Origin: DASPGQ01 sp035457705
GTDB taxonomy: Bacteria > Acidobacteriota > Vicinamibacteria > Marinacidobacterales > SMYC01
Assembly (NCBI GenBank): GCA_035457705.1
Contig: DATIBD010000117.1
Span: 26,864 to 90,863, forward strand
Direction: 5' to 3'
Length of the DNA stretch: 64,000 nucleotides
How positions within the stretch are numbered: position 1 is the stretch's first letter; every line of letters starts with the position of its first letter. The notes below the pieces were generated by a model. The model saw only the letters and a list, made by a program, of their open reading frames with translations. It did no database searches and had not been told where the DNA came from. A program made the translations under genes and the position numbers. Positions 58,559 through 64,000 of this stretch are shown here, piece by piece.

Positions 58559-60388
58559 CTACACCCAGGGGTCCGAGGAGGACGAGCCCACGGCTTCGAG
58601 GGGAAGACGGACGACGAAGCTCGCTCCCCGGTCTTGCGCGGGCTCGAGCTCGATGGTCCCGTTGTGGGAAACGACCACCTTCTGAACGACCGATAGTCCT
58701 AGACCCGTGCCCCGCTCCTTTCTCGTGAAGAACGGCGTGAAGATTTTCTCGCGATCGGCCTCCGAGATGCCCGGGCCGTTGTCGCGAACACGAACCACAG
58801 CGAATCCGTCGTATCGGGAGAGATTCACTTCGACGCGACCCGAACGAGGCGGAGCATCCGAAAGCGACTCGATGGCGTTGAGGACGAGATTCGAGAAAGC
58901 CTTCCGCAACAACTGCGAGTCGCCTTCCAGCCCCACGCGCTCTCCTTCGAACGTAAGGGCCACGTGCGACTTGCTCGCACGCTCGGCCATCTCTTCGACC
59001 AGAGCACGCAGCATGTCGTACAGGTCGACGTGCTCGGAGCTGAGATTTTCCGGCCGGGCGAACTGCAGGAACTCGGTAACCACGTGGGTCAGGGACTGGC
59101 CCTCCTGGATGAGGGCGTCGGCCACTTCGCGAGACTCGCCTTCGACCTCGGCCCGCAGTAGCCGAGCGTTGCCGAGAATCGTCGCGAGCGCATTGCGAAA
59201 CTCGTGAGCGATCCCAGCCGCCATTTCCCCGAGCCGCGCCAGGTTGTCTTTCAACAACAACCGGCTTCGGAGCTCTACCACCTCGGTGAGATCGGCGACC
59301 AGACATAGAGCGCCTCGGGCGCGACCCTCGTCGGAAAGGAGGGGAATGACGCTGACCCCGAGGTGGAGCGTCGCTCCGGTCCCGGTCCGATAGAGGACCC
59401 CGCCGCGGAGATGGGATTCGGATCGCTCGATCGAATCGGAGATCCATCGCTCCAGCTCTGCCGAGCCCCGGAAGACGTCGGCGAAAGGCCGCCCCGCACT
59501 CACTTCCGCGTCGACGCCGAAGATCCGCCGGGCCGCGGGATTCACCATCGCGACCGCTCCCGAGGCATCGACACTCACGAGGCCTGTGGTCATGCTCCGG
59601 ATGATGTCGCTAGCGAGAGCCTCGCTCTCGTCGGCCCGCGCCTTCTCGAGCCGGTGAAGGGAAGCGAGCTCGTCTTCTTTCCGTTTCAGGCGGGCTACGA
59701 CTTCTTGAAACGTACCGAGAAGAAACTCGCCTTCGTCGCGAGCATCGGGCAGACTGTCCGACAGCTCGGTGGCCACCGAGCGTGCTTCGGCTACGAGCTT
59801 CCTGTGCGGGGCGAGGAGGCTGCGCAGAAACAGGAACACCGCGACGAGAACGAAACTCAATGCCGAGACTTGATAGATGAGCGTCGTGCGTAGCCGGCGA
59901 TTGGCCAGCGCGACGGGACCGGCCAGAGACTCCACTCGAATGACGCCGCTCTCAGTCATCAAATACCCGGCTACGGTTGCCGATTCGGGATCGTAAGCGG
60001 GGACCGCTTCGGTCATCGCCCATCCAAGGCCGAAGAGCAACCCACGGCCGGCCGCATCCAGGCGATCGAAAGCACGAGCCGCGGACGGCGCACAGGCTCC
60101 CCCGGTCAGCAGACGCGCATCGAGATCGAAAAGGCATGCCGACTCGAGGCCGCGTTTTCTCGCCGCCTCCGCCAGAAAGACGCTCGCCGCGGACGAGTCG
60201 AGAGGCTTTTTCTCTCGGCTGAGCTCGACCGCGACGAGCTCAGCCGTGGCACGCACCGAGCGGTCGAACGAAGCAATCAAGGCATCCCGAGAATGCTGGG
60301 AGTTCAGGAGGCTCTGACTGTTCACCACGACGAGGACGAGGATCAGAAAAGCCAGAAAGAGCCGAACCCTCGCTTCTCTTCCGAACAT
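58559..60388 (-). CDS. Membrane sensor histidine kinase (PilS/NtrB-like)
   Basis: 609 residues from ATG 60388. A first membrane helix (LFLAFLILVLVVVNSQSLLN) and a second near 170-195 (LIYQVSALSFVLVAVFLFLR) flank a periplasmic sensor of about 140 residues. A HAMP-like segment, a PAS domain (GLVSVDASGAVAMVNPAARR IFG), HisKA (RLGEMAAGIAHEFRNALATI LGN, phospho-His in AHEFRN) and HATPase (KAFSNLVLNAIES, DNGPGISEADREKIFTPFFT, GTGLGLSVVQ) follow. The AHEFRN form is typical of NtrB/PilS kinases that serve sigma-54 regulators. pilD is 4 bp upstream. Confidence 0.93.
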   Translation of the reverse strand: MFGREARVRLFLAFLILVLVVVNSQSLLNSQHSRDALIASFDRSVRATAELVAVELSREKKPLDSSAASVFLAEAARKRGLESACLFDLDARLLTGGACAPSAARAFDRLDAAGRGLLFGLGWAMTEAVPAYDPESATVAGYLMTESGVIRVESLAGPVALANRRLRTTLIYQVSALSFVLVAVFLFLRSLLAPHRKLVAEARSVATELSDSLPDARDEGEFLLGTFQEVVARLKRKEDELASLHRLEKARADESEALASDIIRSMTTGLVSVDASGAVAMVNPAARRIFGVDAEVSAGRPFADVFRGSAELERWISDSIERSESHLRGGVLYRTGTGATLHLGVSVIPLLSDEGRARGALCLVADLTEVVELRSRLLLKDNLARLGEMAAGIAHEFRNALATILGNARLLRAEVEGESREVADALIQEGQSLTHVVTEFLQFARPENLSSEHVDLYDMLRALVEEMAERASKSHVALTFEGERVGLEGDSQLLRKAFSNLVLNAIESLSDAPPRSGRVEVNLSRYDGFAVVRVRDNGPGISEADREKIFTPFFTRKERGTGLGLSVVQKVVVSHNGTIELEPAQDRGASFVVRLPLEAVGSSSSDPWV

Positions 60389-60392
60389 GGTT

Positions 60393-61181
60393 TCAGAACA
60401 ATCCGCTATACCAGCCGATGAGACGCGTTCCGGAGTACAACGCGACGATGGCCCCGGCGCCCAGAAACGTCCCGAACGGAAGCTTGGTCTGCATATCCCC
60501 GCCGCGAGCCAGAACGAAACCACCCACGACCGAGCCTGCGAATGATCCCAGGAACAAGGTCAGGAACACGCCTTTCCAGCCGAGGAAGGCACCAACCATA
60601 CCCATCATCTTCACGTCGCCGAAACCAAGACCTTCGATTCCTCTCAGGCGAAAGTAGAGCTCGGCCACCACGAACAGGAGACCCGCGCCCAGCAGAGCTC
60701 CCAGCGCTGAGTCACGAATCGAGATGGTGTCGCGCAGAAGGGATAGTGCGAGTCCTGCGAGGATTCCCGGGATGGTGATGCTATTGGGAAGGATCTGATG
60801 CTCGTAGTCGATGAAGACGAGGGCGACGGTGGCGGCGACGAAGGCGAGCTCCACCACGCACTCGAGAGTGGGGCCGTGCCGGAGGTATGCCAAGAGCGAC
60901 GCGCACCCGACGGCGAGCTCCACGACCGGGTAGCGAAACGAGATGCGTGCCTTGCAGTAGCGGCACCGGCCACCGAGGAACAAGAAACTCAGCACCGGGA
61001 CGTTGTCGTAGGCGGCAACGATCTCACCGCAAGCCGGGCAGCGCGAACGCGTCGAATCGAGGAACTTCCCTCGGGGCAGACGATGGATGACGACGTTGAC
61101 GAAGCTGCCCCAGACGAGCCCGAAGGAAAAGGCGAATCCTGGCCCGAGCCAGGAAATGAAGGAGCTCGAGGAGCCGGCCAA
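60393..61181 (-). CDS. pilD: Prepilin peptidase / N-methyltransferase PilD
   Basis: 262 residues. The methyltransferase domain has GLVWGSFVNVVIHRLPRGKF and the zinc tetrad in SRCPACGEIVAAYDNVPVLS and GGRCRYCKARIS. The peptidase domain shows the catalytic Asp pair in ALVFIDYEHQILPNSIT and GLGFGDVKMMGMVGAFLG. Eight membrane helices are expected. It cleaves and methylates the minor pilins encoded downstream. The kinase gene follows 4 bp later and the TPR protein gene precedes by 10 bp, so all are co-transcribed. Confidence 0.97.
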   Translation of the reverse strand: MAGSSSSFISWLGPGFAFSFGLVWGSFVNVVIHRLPRGKFLDSTRSRCPACGEIVAAYDNVPVLSFLFLGGRCRYCKARISFRYPVVELAVGCASLLAYLRHGPTLECVVELAFVAATVALVFIDYEHQILPNSITIPGILAGLALSLLRDTISIRDSALGALLGAGLLFVVAELYFRLRGIEGLGFGDVKMMGMVGAFLGWKGVFLTLFLGSFAGSVVGGFVLARGGDMQTKLPFGTFLGAGAIVALYSGTRLIGWYSGLF

Positions 61182-61191
61182 CGCGACGAGC

Positions 61192-62136
61192 TCAGCGTAT
61201 GGACTGCAGGCCGCTCAGTCTCGACTCTCTCGAAACCGAGACTTCCAGGTTCGAGGGGTCGAGCGCGTAAGGCACTCCCTCGGGATCGACCGGTTGAGCA
61301 CGTAAGTACTTGGCATCGACGAGATCTTGCCAGCTCTGCGGGGCACGACCGACATCCTCGGCAAAACGACGCACCGTCTCGCGCAGGATGTCTATTTGGT
61401 CGAGGGCATCGAGCTGCCTGAGGTGAACCGCGGCGTTCTCGCGCTGCTGATCCGTCCCGGCGGTCTCGTAGAGGTATCGCCACAGCTCGCGTGCGACCTC
61501 CCGCTCGCCGCCTTTCGTGAGGGTCCGGCTGGCGGTAGCGACCATCCAGTAGGGCGCTCCTTCGATCTTGCTCCCCTCGAGAAATATCTCGGCCGCCTTG
61601 TGGTAGTCCTTCAGGTACCAGAAATAGATGAAGCCCTTGTCCAGGTAGAACCGCCAGTAGTCGGGATGGTTCGCGATTCCCCGATCGACGAGCTCGATAC
61701 CCTTGATGGGCAAACCCGCCCCCGAAGGAAAGGGCTCCGAGAGGAACGTGGATCCGTACGTATAGGCGATCTTGAAGTCCGGGTCGAGGTCGGTCGTGAT
61801 CCGGAGAAGAGGCTCGAGAAGCGCATAGTCCTTGTTGGTGACTTGAAGCCTCTTCCCTCCGTAGTACTGCACCGTTCGGAGCCAGTAGAGATCCGCGATG
61901 AGGTTCTCGAACCCGAGCGTCATTTTTTTGAACGTCTCGCCGCTCTCGATGTAAAGGATCTCCTCCGTGACCCGATACTCGCCGAACGAATCGTCGATAC
62001 GGATTTGGATGAGATACACGGCGAAGAAAAGCGCCGAGATCAGTAAGACCCTCGCGACCTGACCGGGAAAGACCGATGCGGTCCCCGCGGAGGTTACCGG
62101 AAGCTGATCATCGGAGGCGGCTCTGCTCGAGCTCAC
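61192..62136 (-). CDS. Single-membrane-span TPR-like protein of the pilus/ABC operon (PilG position)
   Basis: 314 residues from GTG 62136 (AGGTGG seven bases upstream), 7 bp after the permease stop. One membrane helix (VARVLLISALFFAVYLIQIR) is followed by about 260 residues of helical repeats: GFENLIADLYWLRTVQYYGG, then LLRITTDLDPDFKIAYTYGS and DYWRFYLDKGFIYFWYLKDY HKAAEIF. The C-terminal part (ILRETVRRFAEDVGRAPQSW QDLVDAKYL) resembles the end of some secretion-linked proteins. The order ATPase-permease-this-pilD recalls the pilH-pilI-pilG-pilD group of Myxococcus xanthus. The PilG assignment is by position only. Confidence 0.8.
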   Translation of the reverse strand: MSSSRAASDDQLPVTSAGTASVFPGQVARVLLISALFFAVYLIQIRIDDSFGEYRVTEEILYIESGETFKKMTLGFENLIADLYWLRTVQYYGGKRLQVTNKDYALLEPLLRITTDLDPDFKIAYTYGSTFLSEPFPSGAGLPIKGIELVDRGIANHPDYWRFYLDKGFIYFWYLKDYHKAAEIFLEGSKIEGAPYWMVATASRTLTKGGEREVARELWRYLYETAGTDQQRENAAVHLRQLDALDQIDILRETVRRFAEDVGRAPQSWQDLVDAKYLRAQPVDPEGVPYALDPSNLEVSVSRESRLSGLQSIR

Positions 62137-62143
62137 GGGCCAC

Positions 62144-62911
62144 CTACTTGAGGTTCCTCTTCTGGAAGATCCAGGAGGCGCCAACCAGCACCAATCCAAT
62201 GTAGACGGCGCCATAGAGAGTCGCCCATCCCACCTGGGCCAAAGACAGGGGGTCTCCGGCAACGACCGGGGCTTTTACGTCGAAGTTCCGGAAATTGGGA
62301 AGGAGGTAATACAACACGCGCGTGACGCCGGGGATGAATCTCGAGTCGACGACCATGTCGAAGTTCTTGAGATCCGAGGAGAAGTATCCCGCGACATAGA
62401 CGAAGCCGGTGGCAAGCCCCGCCAGGAGCGAGGAGGTGAACGTGCTGAACAGGAGCGCCACGGCAACGACCACGGCAAGACTCACGTAGATGAGGAAAAT
62501 CGCTTTCAATAAAGCGGAGTCGAAAGGCTCCTCCATGGCGAAGAGCACCGCGTACAGCCCGAGCGTCATCACGCTGACGTTGACGAGAAGAGTAAGGCAC
62601 AGGCCGAAGTATTTGCCCAAGACGAATTGTACCCGGGAGAGCGGCTTGGGCAAGAGACTGTAGACCGTCCTCTTGTCGATCTCCTTGGCGACCAGTCCGA
62701 TGCCGATGAAAATCGCGATGACCACACCGAAGATCGATATGGAGGCGAGGCCCAGATCCTTGATGATCTTGACCTCCTGATAGACCGAGATTTTCCCCAG
62801 AACGTAGGAGCTCGAGATCATCAGAAGGGCGAACAGGACCAGGTTGTACAGGACCTTGTCCCGTACCGTCTCTCGGAAGGTATTCAGAGCGACGAACGGT
62901 ACGCTGGTCAC
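62144..62911 (-). CDS. ABC-2 type permease of the pilus locus (PilI-like)
   Basis: 255 residues with six membrane helices. VALNTFRETVRDKVLYNLVL FALLMI is the family N-terminus, and GLVAKEIDKRTVYSLLPKPL SRVQFVLGKYFG is the conserved cytoplasmic loop of ABC-2 permeases. It starts 4 bp inside the ATPase gene (ATGA overlap), so the two are a coupled exporter. The position next to pilD suggests a role in pilus assembly as for M. xanthus PilI; the exported substrate is unknown. Confidence 0.9.
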   Translation of the reverse strand: MTSVPFVALNTFRETVRDKVLYNLVLFALLMISSSYVLGKISVYQEVKIIKDLGLASISIFGVVIAIFIGIGLVAKEIDKRTVYSLLPKPLSRVQFVLGKYFGLCLTLLVNVSVMTLGLYAVLFAMEEPFDSALLKAIFLIYVSLAVVVAVALLFSTFTSSLLAGLATGFVYVAGYFSSDLKNFDMVVDSRFIPGVTRVLYYLLPNFRNFDVKAPVVAGDPLSLAQVGWATLYGAVYIGLVLVGASWIFQKRNLK

Positions 62912-63849
62912 AACCGGCCTCCGTCACCCGCTCCGACTTCTCGGACGAAATGGTCCTCGAGCGTCTCCCGGACCGGATTCACCGAGACCAGCCTCGCACC
63001 GTCGGATAGAATCCGGGGGAGCAGGGCGTCGAGCTCCGCGCGAGTCGAAAGAGCTACCTGGCAGCGGTCTCCAGTCCGGCGCACGCTCCTCGCGCTCGAT
63101 GTGAGCTCGCTCTCGAGCCCGCCGCTCAGGTTCTCGACGACGACGTCAACGGCATTCACCGAGACGTCGAGAATCTCGGTCAGCGGCCCGACCTCCACCA
63201 GCTTGCCTCGATTCAGAATCGCGATCCGGTCACAGAGCTGCTCGACATCGGGAAGGACGTGCGAGCAAAAGAACACGGTGGCACCGGATTCGCGAAGCTC
63301 GCGGATGATCCCCGTCATCTCGCGACGCCCCATCGGGTCGAGCCCCGACATCGGCTCGTCGAGAAACACGAGCTTGGGCCGATTGATGAGGGCCTGAGCG
63401 ATGCCGAGTCGCTGGGTCATGCCCTTCGAGTACTTGCGCAGCGCAACGTCCGCCGCCTCGGCGATTCCCACCCGGTCCAGCAGCTCCTCGATCCTACGTT
63501 TCCGCTGCTCGGAAGGAATGCCGAACAGACGCCCGAAGTAGTCGAGAAGCTCCCTCCCCGTTAGATAGTCGTAGAAGTACGGATGCTCGGGGAGGTAGCC
63601 GATCTCGGCCTTCATCGAGGGGTCGTCGATCGCCCTACCCAAGATGGTCGCTTCGCCCTCGGTCGGGAAGACGAGCCCCATGAGAAGCTTCAGAGTCGTG
63701 GTCTTCCCCGCCCCGTTCGGGCCGATGAGACCGAAAATCTCCCCCTCCTCGACGGTCAAGTCGAGGTGGTCGAGCGCTCGGTGGCGCTTGGTGAAGAGCG
63801 ACCCGACGTCGTAGTCTTTGGTAAGTCCCTTGGTTTCGACGACCGACAT
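62908..63849 (-). CDS. ABC transporter ATP-binding protein of the pilus locus (PilH-like)
   Basis: 313 residues. Walker A is GLIGPNGAGKTTTLKLLMGL, with the signature YSKGMTQRLGIAQALINRP and Walker B KLVFLDEPMSGLDPMGRREM. A C-terminal extension of about 90 residues (LDVSVNAVDVVVENLSGGLE) is typical of ABC-2 ATPases. It is the first gene of the leftward ATPase-permease-TPR-pilD-kinase operon. About 150 bp of upstream DNA with an AT-rich patch (ATTTTAACATA at 63914-63924) probably holds the promoter. Confidence 0.95.
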   Translation of the reverse strand: MSVVETKGLTKDYDVGSLFTKRHRALDHLDLTVEEGEIFGLIGPNGAGKTTTLKLLMGLVFPTEGEATILGRAIDDPSMKAEIGYLPEHPYFYDYLTGRELLDYFGRLFGIPSEQRKRRIEELLDRVGIAEAADVALRKYSKGMTQRLGIAQALINRPKLVFLDEPMSGLDPMGRREMTGIIRELRESGATVFFCSHVLPDVEQLCDRIAILNRGKLVEVGPLTEILDVSVNAVDVVVENLSGGLESELTSSARSVRRTGDRCQVALSTRAELDALLPRILSDGARLVSVNPVRETLEDHFVREVGAGDGGRL

Positions 63850-64000
63850 GCTTTCTACTTAACTTGGAGCAAAACCAGGCCCGGTTTCGCAGTGGATGTA
63901 AGAGCTTGAAGGTATTTTAACATACTGTGAACGGGAGTGCTGCGCCGAAGGCTCCTCAAGGTAGGACGTCCTAAACGGATTCGGGGCGGCGCTCGGAAGC

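Noticed and set aside
1..64000. CRISPR array, insertion sequence or prophage
   Set aside because: No regular direct repeats, transposase motifs, integrase or phage structural genes were seen on either strand.

Overview
The window reads as one contiguous piece of a GC-rich, Gram-negative bacterial chromosome, most likely Acidobacteriota. This is inferred from gene content, not from a marker gene. The pointers are an 890-residue duplicated MacB/FtsX-type permease with a PadR regulator (the ADOP type abundant in Acidobacteriota), a Ser/Thr kinase with the N-terminus usual in that phylum, many exported TPR proteins, PA-domain M28 and S41 peptidases, and a type IV pilus locus laid out like that of Myxococcus. 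No rRNA, tRNA, CRISPR array, insertion sequence or phage gene was seen.

Layout. 0-0.9 kb: the start of a Ser/Thr kinase runs off the left edge and faces a toxin-antitoxin pair whose PIN toxin carries a one-base frameshift. 1-12 kb: scavenging and peripheral metabolism (amidohydrolases, PhyH-type oxygenase, PadR/ADOP pair, M28 peptidase, DUF3179 protein, xylose isomerase). 12-17.2 kb: a leftward unit with a CadC-like TPR regulator, a SMUG1-type uracil-DNA glycosylase, an acyl-activating enzyme-ACP-PlsC fusion and a small membrane protein. 17.3-23.2 kb: mixed genes with an oxidative-stress flavour (VOC protein, AraC regulator, CHRD lipoprotein, frameshifted Cu/Zn superoxide dismutase, intact Fe/Mn superoxide dismutase). 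23-29 kb: a signalling and stress island (two very similar LuxR-type response regulators around OtsA, a PAS histidine kinase, a receiver-only protein and a BON protein). 29-35.6 kb: L,D-transpeptidase-like protein, S41 peptidase, RidA, an RRM protein with a structured leader, xylulokinase, homocysteine methyltransferase and a glycosyltransferase.

35.6-48.5 kb: a MinD-like ATPase coupled to a J-domain/helix-turn-helix protein, exported TPR and HEAT proteins, a C-terminal processing peptidase, tatA-tatC, pcm, aroB, ubiE/menG and argF. 48.6-63.9 kb: a type IV pilus locus, all leftward. Its upstream half is a tight ABC ATPase-permease-TPR protein-pilD-sensor kinase operon (compare pilH-pilI-pilG-pilD-pilS). 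Its downstream half is fimT-pilV-pilX-pilY1, then a zinc-ribbon TPR protein, an exported coiled-coil protein, an NtrC-type regulator and pilW. A good sigma-54 -24/-12 element precedes fimT, with a 17-bp palindrome about 130 bp upstream of the predicted start site. This fits control of the minor pilins by the kinase and regulator encoded in the same locus.

Three genes-worth of evidence (one site in the PIN toxin, two in sodC) show single missing G residues, each of which, if restored, rejoins a perfect family match. These are either very recent lesions or base-calling errors. The least-described items are the paired exported coiled-coil family (45.2 and 51.1 kb), the MinD/J-HTH pair, the adenylation-ACP-acyltransferase fusion and an unexplained strong hairpin at 20.47 kb.
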